Below are positions 7,647 to 16,409 of a stretch of 21,870 nt of DNA, piece by piece. Within the stretch, counting starts at the first letter, position 1, and every line of letters begins with the position of its first letter. The notes under the pieces were generated by a model. It was not told where the DNA came from and did no database searches. It saw only the letters and a program-made list of their open reading frames with translations. The stretch spans positions 1 to 21,870 of the forward strand of contig CAKRRH010000030.1 in the NCBI GenBank assembly GCA_934394855.1, read 5' to 3'. The stretch comes from an uncultured Eubacteriales bacterium. GTDB taxonomy: Bacteria; Bacillota; Clostridia; Oscillospirales; Acutalibacteraceae. The translations under genes were made by a program, and so were the position numbers.

Positions 7647-9413
7647 TCAATATGCACGAAGCTCGTAGATTCGTACAAAATCCGCTCCGTAGGTGGAATT
7701 TACTTTGACTATTATTGTATCACATTTTGTCGGCTTTTCAAGTTTAATTATGTTATGCCGCAGAATATTGTCGGTTTTCTCAATAGTTTTAACCGTTTGA
7801 CCGTTGCTTTGCAACAATATTTCATAATTTTTAACCAAAACGGGCGGAAGCGTTTTAAGCTCTGCGTCTTTGACTCCGTCGATTATGCTGATCGTGAGCT
7901 GAGTTGAAAGGTCGGAATCAAATGTAACCCGAATTTCACTTACTTCATGTTCACCCGACAGCTTTGCCGTCAATGCTTCGCCGTTTTCCGACAGCCCGTC
8001 CGACTGCCAGCAGTTGATTTTGTCATGAACATCTCTTGCCGTGCCGTTAATGACATTTTCGGCGTCATATCCGGGCTTTTGCGATGATGCGGTGATTTTT
8101 GCGCTTCTCATAATATCCGCTTTGTCGTGGTTTGCGACATTCGGCAAATAGCAGTCGTCCTTTAAAAGGGTTTGCTGCAATTCATCGATATGACTTTCAA
8201 CCTCATGAGGTGTGATCGACTTTTCAACGCACATTGCCGCCGCTGTTCCTGCCGCCTGTGCCAAAACAGAGCAGGTCGCCATTACTCTTGTCGATGCAAA
8301 AGCCAAATGACTTGCCGAGATTGCACGACCCGACAAAAACAGGTTTTTAATATTTTTAGAAACAATGCAGCGATATGGGATTTCATAAACATCTTCCATG
8401 TGGATATATTTTGTCGGCTCTTCGCTGCCTGTTTTAAATCCGTCGATTACATGACAATCCATTGCCCAGCCGCCATAGCCGATCGTGTCGTCAAATCGGC
8501 GGTTATTCATCAAATCATTCTCGCAAAGGACATATTCGCCGAGCAACCGTCTGCTTTCACGCTTTCCGGGAAGTGAGCAGACCCACTCAAGCTCATAGTT
8601 TTCCGCACCGTGGTCGCCGCCGTTTTTAATATGATCCCAAAGTCCGTATACCGTTTTATATAGCTCGTCACGAAGCAATTCCGCATCGTCGATTGTGTTT
8701 TCACGGTTTCCGCCGAGCTCGACCCACCAATATCCTGCCGTTATGCAGCCATGAGGACGGCATTTCAAATCCTCTTCCGTATATGTATAGCACCAGTCGG
8801 GCTTTGTATATTTAACCGGGTGACCCATGTCCTTTGCCTGGAACATCACCGAATTGCCCATTGTGCAATGATCCGCTTTATCAAGTCCGTCCGGCTCACC
8901 GAACGCTAACTTATCCTCTCGCCCGTACATATACTCGGCACCGACAAGAGCGCCAACCGTTCCGTCGCCTGTTGCGTCAATAAACTCGCGGGCGGTGAAT
9001 GTATAATATCTTTCCGAGGTTTGCTGAGTACCCGACACCGATATTATCTTGTTATCCCGATACTCCGCCTTGTCGATATGCAGATTAAGATACAGCTTTA
9101 AATTTTCTTCAAAGTTTGCACATTCCCACAGCACATTATCAAAAATCGGGTATGAATGTTCGGGGTTTCTTGCCTTGTTTTTAAGCTGAATTTCCTCAAT
9201 TATGCCCGTTTCTCTCGCATTTTTCCGCTGACAGTGCTTGTCTGCGCCGCAAATATGCATTCTGATTTCGCTTGACGCATTGCCGCCGAGCACAGGTCGA
9301 TTTTGAATAAGCACAGTTTTTGCACCGTGTCTTGCCGAAGATATTGCCGCACACATTCCTGCCATGCCGCCGCCGATTACCGCAACATCATAATTTTCCG
9401 TAATATTTTTCAT
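7647..9413 (-). CDS. FAD-dependent oxidoreductase with C-terminal beta-sandwich domain
   Basis: A 588-residue flavoprotein of the FAD_oxidored (PF12831-like) family. Residues 8-45 carry the FAD fold (VIGGGMAGM at 12-20, then LGGNASSE), and 144-155 carry a second nucleotide motif (FIDATGDGTVGA). NLFLSGRAISASHLAFAS (357-374) is the conserved C-terminal FAD contact. From about 430 to 588 the sequence changes to a galactose-binding/discoidin-like beta-sandwich (SAKITASSQKPGY, ENVINGT, CWQSDG). There is no signal peptide, so it should be cytoplasmic. The substrate is unknown; relatives are common in glycan-degrading gut bacteria. AGGAGAG seven bases before ATG supports the start. It ends 43 bases before nadA, so it may lead the FAD-nadA-GH42-nadB-nadC group. 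It should not be confused with nadB, which is a different flavoprotein family. Confidence 0.82.
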   Translation of the reverse strand: MKNITENYDVAVIGGGMAGMCAAISSARHGAKTVLIQNRPVLGGNASSEIRMHICGADKHCQRKNARETGIIEEIQLKNKARNPEHSYPIFDNVLWECANFEENLKLYLNLHIDKAEYRDNKIISVSGTQQTSERYYTFTAREFIDATGDGTVGALVGAEYMYGREDKLAFGEPDGLDKADHCTMGNSVMFQAKDMGHPVKYTKPDWCYTYTEEDLKCRPHGCITAGYWWVELGGNRENTIDDAELLRDELYKTVYGLWDHIKNGGDHGAENYELEWVCSLPGKRESRRLLGEYVLCENDLMNNRRFDDTIGYGGWAMDCHVIDGFKTGSEEPTKYIHMEDVYEIPYRCIVSKNIKNLFLSGRAISASHLAFASTRVMATCSVLAQAAGTAAAMCVEKSITPHEVESHIDELQQTLLKDDCYLPNVANHDKADIMRSAKITASSQKPGYDAENVINGTARDVHDKINCWQSDGLSENGEALTAKLSGEHEVSEIRVTFDSDLSTQLTISIIDGVKDAELKTLPPVLVKNYEILLQSNGQTVKTIEKTDNILRHNIIKLEKPTKCDTIIVKVNSTYGADFVRIYELRAY

Positions 9414-9462
9414 GATAAGCTCTCCTGAATGTTTTGTGATTACTATAATGATGGGTTTTTGT

Positions 9463-9675
9463 TTATTTAAACAGCTCGTCTTGAAGCCGGATTACTCTTT
9501 TTCTGCGTTCGTCGGTTTGCTTTTGGTCAATCATATATTTACCGTCACGCTCGGCAATAACATCGCCCGCCTTTGCGTTTTTCGGCAAAAACACCTTTGC
9601 AATATCAACCATTTCGCCGTCATGCTCACACACCGCATATTCGCCTTCAAATCTGTCGATTATATATTGCTTCAT
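9463..9675 (-). CDS. DUF3006 domain protein
   Basis: A 70-residue protein beginning MKQYIIDRFEGEYAVCE, with the DUF3006 pattern (IDRFEG near the N-terminus, then a GEMVDI turn and a VIAERDGKY segment); the last third is charged helix. Function is unknown. An in-frame GTG at 9684 overlaps the stop of the upstream MBL gene, but ATG 9675 gives the usual family N-terminus. DUF3006 genes are, to my knowledge, often adjacent to ComEC-like metallo-beta-lactamase genes, as here, which suggests the two proteins act together. It is the last gene before a 49-base gap to the FAD oxidoreductase. Confidence 0.75.
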   Translation of the reverse strand: MKQYIIDRFEGEYAVCEHDGEMVDIAKVFLPKNAKAGDVIAERDGKYMIDQKQTDERRKRVIRLQDELFK

Positions 9676-9680
9676 AAACT

Positions 9681-10649
9681 TCACCCGCTCGCCTTTTCAA
9701 TGTTAACGTCAATGCTCTTTCCGTTTGTTTTCATTACAACACTGCCTTGAATGTCGGTTCGATATATCTTTGTGCCCGACTTTTCAAGCCGCTTCAGTAC
9801 CGCTCCGTGAGGATGACCGTATGAATTGCCCTCTCCGCAGGAAATCACCGAATATTGCGGACTGACAGCCTCAAGAAATTTCACGCTCGTTGAGGTTTTA
9901 CTTCCGTGATGACCGACTTTCAGCACGGTGCAGTCAAGTTCGGATCTATAGTTTTTGATCATGTCGTTACACGGCTCAGATTCCGCGTCGCCTGTGAACA
10001 AAAAACTGACCTTGTCATATTCCGCACGAATCACAACCGATTGGTCGTTTAAGTCTTCATAGTCCTTTTGCGGCGATAATATCTTCATTTTAAAATCGCC
10101 CGCCGAAAATTCCATTCCCGCTTTTGCGGTTGTAATTTTGAGTCCCTTGTCCGAAATTGCCGTCAGCGTGTCAATATATACCGCCGTTGTCGGCTCTGTG
10201 CCTTTTGTCGGACGGCTCATATATATCGTGCCGATTGAAAGCGCGCGAATGAGCGTTGCCGCTCCTCCGATGTGGTCTTCATGAGGATGAGTGAGCACAA
10301 GATTGTCGATTTTTGAAACGCCGAGCGACTTAATATATTCAAGCACCCTTTGCGCCGACTTTCTCGTTCCCGTGTCAATCACGGTGACGGCTCCGTTTGA
10401 TAAAATTATCTCGCAGTCGCCCTGACCGCAATCGACAAAATGCACCTGCGACTTGTCGCCATATCTTTTATCGGGTGATTTCTCCCCCGATTTTGTCTGC
10501 TCGTTTTGCGATGTGCTTGCACTCTCGGTCGGATTCATTATGTTTGACAATGCGCTTTGAATGTCGGTGCATGACGAAAAGCAAAGCGACATAATGATTG
10601 CAAGAACTGCCGCTATGCACCTCATTCTCATCTTTTTGATTTTGCCCAT
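9681..10649 (-). CDS. ComEC/Rec2-type metallo-beta-lactamase-fold lipoprotein
   Basis: A 322-residue protein with a basic start, a hydrophobic segment (about 11-25) and a lipobox-like FSSC ending at C27. It should be a lipoprotein held outside the membrane. A Ser/Thr-rich linker (about 28-65) leads into the metallo-beta-lactamase domain: HFVDCGQGDCEIIL, VIDTGT, the metal motif THPHEDHIGG (H121, H123, D125, H126), FTGDAE, and KVGHHGSKTSTS with a late histidine near SYGHPH. It matches the nuclease-like domain of ComEC, but here without the channel part. GAGGAG six bases before ATG fixes the start, even though this overlaps the upstream ygiQ gene by 22 bases. Probable role is hydrolysis of extracellular nucleic acid or another phosphodiester; the substrate is not visible. 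Confidence 0.88.
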   Translation of the reverse strand: MGKIKKMRMRCIAAVLAIIMSLCFSSCTDIQSALSNIMNPTESASTSQNEQTKSGEKSPDKRYGDKSQVHFVDCGQGDCEIILSNGAVTVIDTGTRKSAQRVLEYIKSLGVSKIDNLVLTHPHEDHIGGAATLIRALSIGTIYMSRPTKGTEPTTAVYIDTLTAISDKGLKITTAKAGMEFSAGDFKMKILSPQKDYEDLNDQSVVIRAEYDKVSFLFTGDAESEPCNDMIKNYRSELDCTVLKVGHHGSKTSTSVKFLEAVSPQYSVISCGEGNSYGHPHGAVLKRLEKSGTKIYRTDIQGSVVMKTNGKSIDVNIEKASG

Positions 10650-12565
10650 TTGTTGCTCCTCGGTTTTGGCTTGTTATTGCTGCGATAGCCTGTCTTTTTC
10701 ATATTTTTAGCGTCATTTTTCGATGATTTTTTGCCTGAATTTTCTCTTTTTGCAATAATATCACGGGTATCGGGACCGGGTTTAATCAAACATTCGGGTC
10801 CTGTTCCGATCAAATCGGTTCTGTGAGCCAGTTTCAGCGCTTCGATCACAAGCGCACGGTTTTTCGGATTAAAATATTGCAAAAGCGCACGCTGCATTGC
10901 CTTTTCGTGAGGGTCTTTCGGGATATACACCTCTTTGAGCGTATATGGATTTATCTCGGTATAAAACATACAGGTCGAAATTGTTCCGGGAGTCGGATAA
11001 AAGTCCTGAACCTGTTCGGGTCGGATTTTTTGCTCCTTCAAAAACAGAGCTAACTCGACCGCCGATTTCATTGTTGCGCCGGGATGCGACGACATAAGAT
11101 AGGGCACCAAATATTGCTCCTTATGCTGCTGACCCGTAATTTTGTAAAATTCCTTTGCAAACGCTTTGTAGCTTGAAATATACGGCTTGCCCATCATCTC
11201 AAGCACCGCCGCAGAACAATGTTCCGGGGCAACCTTCAATTGTCCGCTGATGTGATATTTGATCAACTCGTGCAAAAATGTCCTGTCCTTGTCCATCATC
11301 AAATAATCAAATCGGATTCCCGAACGGATAAATACACGCTTGATTCCGTCAATTTGACGCATTTTCCGCAAAATCGAGAGATATTCGCTGTGGTCAACCT
11401 CAAGATTTTTGCAAGGATTCGGCGCTAAACAGCGTTTATTTTTGCAAAATCCGCTTGTAAGCTGTTTGTGACATGACGAATGGCGGAAGTTTGCGGTCGG
11501 ACCGCCGACATCATGAATATATCCTTTAAAATCAGGCAAGGTTGTGAGCATTTTTGCCTCTTCGAGCACCGAGCGCTCACTTCTTGATGTGACGCATCTG
11601 CCCTGATGAAAATTGAGCGCACAAAAATTGCACGCCGAAAAACAGCCCCTGTTGTGGGTGATTGAAAAGCGCACCTCTTTGATTGCGTCAACGCCGCCGA
11701 ACTGCTCATAATAGGGGTGATAGGTTCGGGTATAGGGCAATTCGTAAACTCGGTCAAGCTCTTCCGTATTAAGCGGCGCTTCGGGCGGATTTTGCACGAC
11801 AAATCTGTCGCCGTGCGCCTGAATCAGCCGTTTTCCTATAACATAATCCTGCTCGTCAAGCTGAATCTTGCAGTCCTTGGCATATGCAAGCTTGTTTTCC
11901 TGCGTTTTGGCATATGAATGAAGCCTGATCGCGCTGATATTATCAACATTGTCCGTAACATAGCAAGTGCCTTTTATGTCGGTCATTGAGCCGATATGCT
12001 CGCCGCTTTTAAGCCTGCGTGCAATTTCAAGCGTCTGCTTTTCGCCCATTCCGTAGCTTAACAAATCGGCTTTGCAGTCGATCAATACACTCGGCATGAT
12101 CTTATCAGCCCAATAATCATAGTGCGCAAATCGGCGCAGACTTGCCTCGATTCCGCCGATTATAACAGGTGAATCGGGATATGTCGCTTTGATCATTTTG
12201 CTGTAAACGGTCAGTGCGCGGTCGGGTCGGGCAATCGAATAATTTTTCGGGGCATATAAATCCGCCGAACGGCGGCGCTTTGCAACCGTGTAATTCAGCA
12301 CCATTGAATCAATTACGCCGCTTCCGACAAAAAAGCCATATCTCGGTTTGCCGAATTCCTCAAAGCAATGGGCATTTTTTGTGTCGGGTCGGGCAATTAT
12401 CCCGACCTTGAACCCCTCGGCTTCCAAAATTCGCCCGATGATTGCAGTGCCAAAGCTCGGGTGATCGACATAGCAATCGCCCGTTACAACAATAAAATCA
12501 ACATAATGCCAGCCGCTGTCAATCATCTCGGCTTTGCTTATCGGTAAAAACCGTGTTCCAATCAT
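10628..12565 (-). CDS. ygiQ: YgiQ-family radical SAM protein (UPF0313)
   Basis: A 645-residue radical SAM protein of the YgiQ family; its substrate is unknown. The N-terminal part (about 1-290) holds the family's own domain with DFIVVTGDCYVDHPSFG and VIIGGIEASLRRFAHYDYW. The [4Fe-4S]-SAM motif is RGCFSACNFCAL with C308, C312 and C315. Further cysteines follow in SSCHKQLTSGFCKNKRCLAPNPC, which could hold a second metal site. A lysine/arginine/asparagine-rich tail of about 45 residues ends the protein. AAGGGA lies about 11 bases before ATG. It follows ftsK by 15 bases and overlaps the MBL gene, so it is clearly in the same operon. Confidence 0.93.
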   Translation of the reverse strand: MIGTRFLPISKAEMIDSGWHYVDFIVVTGDCYVDHPSFGTAIIGRILEAEGFKVGIIARPDTKNAHCFEEFGKPRYGFFVGSGVIDSMVLNYTVAKRRRSADLYAPKNYSIARPDRALTVYSKMIKATYPDSPVIIGGIEASLRRFAHYDYWADKIMPSVLIDCKADLLSYGMGEKQTLEIARRLKSGEHIGSMTDIKGTCYVTDNVDNISAIRLHSYAKTQENKLAYAKDCKIQLDEQDYVIGKRLIQAHGDRFVVQNPPEAPLNTEELDRVYELPYTRTYHPYYEQFGGVDAIKEVRFSITHNRGCFSACNFCALNFHQGRCVTSRSERSVLEEAKMLTTLPDFKGYIHDVGGPTANFRHSSCHKQLTSGFCKNKRCLAPNPCKNLEVDHSEYLSILRKMRQIDGIKRVFIRSGIRFDYLMMDKDRTFLHELIKYHISGQLKVAPEHCSAAVLEMMGKPYISSYKAFAKEFYKITGQQHKEQYLVPYLMSSHPGATMKSAVELALFLKEQKIRPEQVQDFYPTPGTISTCMFYTEINPYTLKEVYIPKDPHEKAMQRALLQYFNPKNRALVIEALKLAHRTDLIGTGPECLIKPGPDTRDIIAKRENSGKKSSKNDAKNMKKTGYRSNNKPKPRSNKWAKSKR

Positions 12566-12580
12566 AATAAATAATATCCC

Positions 12581-15283
12581 TTAAATTTCGTCAAAAGGCG
12601 GCTCGTCCGCCATTTCATCGTTCATTTCTCTTATTTCATCATCACTCGGCATATCGCTGTCCGACACATCGCCGTCAGGCTCGTCATCAAGCGTCATTTG
12701 CGCATTGCCGCCGTTTACACGCTCAAGCCACTGGTTATATGTGATCAGCACTTTTCTCGGCTTTGAACCCTCAAACGGACCGATTACGCCCTTTTCTTCC
12801 ATTTCGTCCATTATTCTCGCCGCTCTCGCATAGCCGAGCTTCAGCTTTCTCTGCAAAAACGAAGTGGACGCCTGTCCTTCCTTGCATACGATCTCGACAG
12901 CCTCGCTGAGCTTCTCATCGCCCACACTCTCGCCGTCGGAATCGGAAGATGAACCGTTATTTTTATTCGCCGCAAGCTCCGCTTGTTTATCCATTTCGCT
13001 GACGATCTCATCATCATATTGCGTATCAAGACCCGATTTTTTCAAAAATTCAACCACCGAATGAATATCCTCATCCGGCATATAGCAGCCCTGAACACGA
13101 AGCGGTTTGTTCATTCCCGTCGGGAAATATAACATATCGCCGTAGCCGACAAGATTCTCCGCACCCGCCATGTCAAGAATAACTCGTGAATCCATTGCAT
13201 TTGAAACGGTGAGCGCAATTCGGCTCGGAATGTTGGCTTTGATAAGACCCGTGATGACATCGACACGGGGCGACTGGGTCGCAATTACCATATGCATTCC
13301 TGCCGCACGGGCCATTTGGGCAAGTCGGCAGATCGAATCCTCGACTTCGTTAGGCGCCGCCATCATAAGGTCGGACAGCTCATCAATGAATATTACGATT
13401 TGCGGCATCGGCTCCATCGATTCGTCCGTTTTGCACAGATCGTTATAGCCCTGAATGTTACGAACGCCGTTTGATGAAAACCGCTGATAGCGTTTTAACA
13501 TCTCATTGACCGCCCAGCTGAGCGCACCCGCCGCTTTTTGCGGATTTGTCACAACAGGAACAAGCAAATGAGGAATGCCGTTATAATTCATGAACTCAAC
13601 CTGTTTCGGGTCGATCATGATAAGCTTGACTTCATCGGGTCTGGCTTTGTAAAGTATGCTTGCGATCATTGAGTTAAGACATACCGATTTACCCGAACCG
13701 GTTGTGCCGGCAACAAGCAAGTGGGGCATTTTTGCAAGGTCCATTGTGATGATTTCGCCCGTGATGTCCTTGCCCAAAACGCAGGTCAGCTTGCTTTTTG
13801 CATTTCTGAATGATGCGCTTTGCAAAAGCTCCTTGATTCCGACAGACGAACGAAGCTTGTTCGGAACCTCGATTCCGACTGCCGCTTTATTTGGAATCGG
13901 CGCCTCGATTCGCACGCCCGTCGACGCCAAATTCAGCGCAATGTCATTCGCAAGACCCGTGATTTTGCTGATTTTTACACCGGCTGCCGGCTGAAGCTCA
14001 TATCGTGTGACAGACGGACCGTGGCTGATTCCGACAAGCCGTGTTTCAACGCCGAATGATTTAAGCGTGTTTACAAGCGTTTCGGATTTTGACTGAAGCT
14101 CCTTGCTGATGCTTGTTTCATCAACCGCTTTTGAATCGGAAAGCAAGGAAAGCGGCGGAAATTTATAATCCGCGTCAACTTCGACCGTCACGCCTGTTGC
14201 GGGAAGATCGTCAACGCTGTCCGCCATCACCGAACGCTTCTTCGGCTTTTTATCGGCATTCTCCGCTTTAGCCGATTCGGGTTTATTATCAGCTGTCGGC
14301 GTAGCATTTGCGGCATTATTGTCCGCACCGCCTGCTTCCTGAGCTTTGTTTACATTATTGATTATCTCTTCGGTGTTGATATTAACATCGTTATTCTCTT
14401 TTTTAATGATTTTCTCGTTTGAATATTCATCGATCAGCTTGTCACGCTTCCGGTTGACTTCAATATCAAGTCCGACTCCGTCATTTTTAACCGGTGTGTC
14501 GCCGATCGGCACATCAATATTAAATTTCGCGCCGTTGGAATTTTGTTTGTTTTTTCTGCCGAACAAACCTTTTTTCTTTTTTGTGTTTATCAGCGGAATG
14601 TCGTCATATGCTTCAATGTCGGTGTTCTTCGAGGTTACGGGGTGCTGAGGATATTCGGTTTCGGGTGCATTTTCCCGCTCCTCACGGCGAATTTCCCTTC
14701 TTTCTCTGATTTCCTTAACAGGTTTTGAGGCTTTGTCATAGAGCGACGAGAGCGTTGTTTTTGTAATCAGCATCAAAAATACGAATACAAGCAAAACGGT
14801 GATTATTTTTGCGCCGACCGAGCTGAAAAGATAGGTCATCGGATAGCCGACCACAGCACCGAAAAAGCCGCCGCCCGAAATGTTCGACGATTCGGTATAT
14901 GCTTTTCCGATATATTCAAAAAACGAAAGATTATCCACCGAATGAATGAAGATGTCAACAGCGGCGCAGACAAAAAGCAAGAGTCCGCCCGACACCAGAG
15001 TCGTCGTGATCATTGAGCGGTCGCTTTTGTTGATTGCAAGCATGATTGCAACATAGCCGAGCAAGACCGGCAGCGCAAATGCGGGTATGCCGAAAAGCCC
15101 AAAGAACATTTTATGTAAAAAGGTCCATACATTTTGTCCCGGAATCAGCAATATAAACAATATCAGCACCGCAAAGGTGAACAGCAGGATCGCCGTCACC
15201 TGTCGCTTAGCCATCGACTGTTTTTGCTTAGCATTATTCTTTTTTGCACCGTTTGTGCGTTTGCTTCCCTTTTTAGCAGCCAT
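12581..15283 (-). CDS. ftsK: FtsK/SpoIIIE-family DNA translocase
   Basis: A 900-residue septal DNA pump. A lysine-rich cytoplasmic start is followed by about four membrane segments between residues 30 and 175, then a long low-complexity linker (about 185-375) rich in K, E, N and D. The motor follows: Walker A GTTGSGKS (526-533), IMIDPKQVEF and Walker B VIFIDELSDLMM (D634, E635). The C-terminal winged-helix gamma domain (about 795-855, with ASTSFLQRKLKLGYARAARI) would read the orienting DNA sequences. In B. subtilis the tepA gene lies just upstream of spoIIIE, as it does here, so SpoIIIE is the likely functional equivalent, moving the forespore chromosome. The sequence alone does not separate FtsK from SpoIIIE. 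AAGGGAG precedes ATG by about 12 bases. Confidence 0.95.
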   Translation of the reverse strand: MAAKKGSKRTNGAKKNNAKQKQSMAKRQVTAILLFTFAVLILFILLIPGQNVWTFLHKMFFGLFGIPAFALPVLLGYVAIMLAINKSDRSMITTTLVSGGLLLFVCAAVDIFIHSVDNLSFFEYIGKAYTESSNISGGGFFGAVVGYPMTYLFSSVGAKIITVLLVFVFLMLITKTTLSSLYDKASKPVKEIRERREIRREERENAPETEYPQHPVTSKNTDIEAYDDIPLINTKKKKGLFGRKNKQNSNGAKFNIDVPIGDTPVKNDGVGLDIEVNRKRDKLIDEYSNEKIIKKENNDVNINTEEIINNVNKAQEAGGADNNAANATPTADNKPESAKAENADKKPKKRSVMADSVDDLPATGVTVEVDADYKFPPLSLLSDSKAVDETSISKELQSKSETLVNTLKSFGVETRLVGISHGPSVTRYELQPAAGVKISKITGLANDIALNLASTGVRIEAPIPNKAAVGIEVPNKLRSSVGIKELLQSASFRNAKSKLTCVLGKDITGEIITMDLAKMPHLLVAGTTGSGKSVCLNSMIASILYKARPDEVKLIMIDPKQVEFMNYNGIPHLLVPVVTNPQKAAGALSWAVNEMLKRYQRFSSNGVRNIQGYNDLCKTDESMEPMPQIVIFIDELSDLMMAAPNEVEDSICRLAQMARAAGMHMVIATQSPRVDVITGLIKANIPSRIALTVSNAMDSRVILDMAGAENLVGYGDMLYFPTGMNKPLRVQGCYMPDEDIHSVVEFLKKSGLDTQYDDEIVSEMDKQAELAANKNNGSSSDSDGESVGDEKLSEAVEIVCKEGQASTSFLQRKLKLGYARAARIMDEMEEKGVIGPFEGSKPRKVLITYNQWLERVNGGNAQMTLDDEPDGDVSDSDMPSDDEIREMNDEMADEPPFDEI

Positions 15284-15366
15284 GTTTTATGTATTCTCCC
15301 TTGAATCAGTTTGTGTTATATGTATCAGCGGCAAGTTTAAGTTATATTTCACGCCGCCGCAAATAA

Positions 15367-16164
15367 TCATTTTTGTTTATCCGTGTTTTTCGTCACAGCT
15401 TTTGAATCGTCATTATCTTTATTATCAGAACTGTTCATATTGTCCGATTCACGCTGTTTTATCATATCGTTCAAACATTTGATTGCATCGCCCAATGTGC
15501 CGACCTCATCAATCAGACCACACTCAACTGCCTCGTCGCCGTTTAAAACCGTTCCGATGTCGGTTGCAAGCTCAGTGGTATTATGGAGCATTTTTCTCAT
15601 GTTTTCTTCCGCCAAATTTGAGTGGTCGCAGACAAATCTCACGATTCTGTCCTGCATTTTTTCAAAATAGGAATAGGTCTGCGGCACTCCGACAACAAGT
15701 CCCGTCATCCTCACGGGATGAACCGTCATTGTAGCGCTCGGCACAATGAACGAACGGTCGGCGGACACCGCAAGCGGCACCCCGATTGAATGTCCTCCTC
15801 CGAGCACAAGCGACACGACCGGCTTGCTCATTCCGGAAATCAGCTCGGCGATTGCAAGGCCTGCTTCGACATCGCCCCCGACAGTATTCAAAATAACCAA
15901 CAATCCCTTGATCTGCGGCTCTTCCTCGATCGCCACAAGCGCCGGTATCACGTGCTCATATTTTGTTGCCTTGCTGTTTTGCGGCAAAATATAATGCCCT
16001 TCGATCTGCCCGATTATCGTCAGGCAATGAATCGGGGTTTCGGCATTCATCACCGTCACCGACCCGAAATCCTTGATCTGTTCGCCTGCGTCCTCTCCGA
16101 GGTCGTTTTGACTGCCGTCGTTTTTGTTCGGGTCATCGTTCGGATCATGTATAATTTCGTTCAT
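15367..16164 (-). CDS. tepA: ClpP-fold serine protease, TepA type
   Basis: A 265-residue cytoplasmic ClpP-fold protein of the translocation-enhancing TepA group. The first 35 residues are an acidic, Asn/Asp-rich low-complexity leader. The protease core carries the oxyanion segment ILNTVGGDVEAG (91-102), the nucleophile S126 in GGGHSIGVPLA and the general base H149 in MTVHPVR. The C-terminal region has the usual GTVLNGDEAVECGLIDEVG. TepA was reported to aid protein secretion in Bacillus, but its substrates are poorly known. The frame is open to ATG 16188, yet that codon has no ribosome site, while AGGACGG lies about 11 bases before ATG 16164; I use the latter. It is the first gene of the leftward run and precedes ftsK by 83 bases. 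Confidence 0.9.
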   Translation of the reverse strand: MNEIIHDPNDDPNKNDGSQNDLGEDAGEQIKDFGSVTVMNAETPIHCLTIIGQIEGHYILPQNSKATKYEHVIPALVAIEEEPQIKGLLVILNTVGGDVEAGLAIAELISGMSKPVVSLVLGGGHSIGVPLAVSADRSFIVPSATMTVHPVRMTGLVVGVPQTYSYFEKMQDRIVRFVCDHSNLAEENMRKMLHNTTELATDIGTVLNGDEAVECGLIDEVGTLGDAIKCLNDMIKQRESDNMNSSDNKDNDDSKAVTKNTDKQK

Positions 16165-16230
16165 ATCATTAAAAACCGTCCTTTGCATTTTTGTTTATTA
16201 TTCGCAAATCGACGGGATATAAACATACAC

Positions 16231-16236
16231 ATTATA
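16231..16236 (-). promoter_or_regulatory. Probable -10 box for the tepA-led operon
   Basis: On the minus strand TATAAT occurs at 16236-16231, with only a weak AAAACA 17 bases upstream. Transcription would begin near 16225, giving a 60-nt leader before ATG 16164. The -10 is perfect but the surrounding DNA is very AT-rich, so confidence is moderate. Confidence 0.45.
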
Positions 16237-16357
16237 TTTTAACATACAGCCGTTGTTTTTTCCACACCTTTTTTTATTATATATATTTTTTTAATTTTTT
16301 GGTGATTATGCTGTTAAAACATAATCAAAAATTGTAATATTTTTATTATGAAATTTG

Positions 16358-16386
16358 TAGACTTTTCAAAAGTGTTATGATATAAT
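16358..16386 (+). promoter_or_regulatory. Promoter of the hydrogenase operon, with possible Rex-like site
   Basis: TAGACT (16358-16363, four of six -35 positions) lies 17 bases before an extended -10, TGATATAAT (16378-16386). Transcription would begin near 16393. Beginning on the last base of the -10, TTGTTA and a spaced TTATGCAA (16386-16404) loosely resemble the Rex operator TTGTTAANNNNTTAACAA but are one base too long and mismatched in the second half. The rest of 16189-16548 is AT-rich DNA without a gene. Confidence 0.6.
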
Positions 16387-16409
16387 TGTTATACCGTTAT
16401 GCAAAATTT

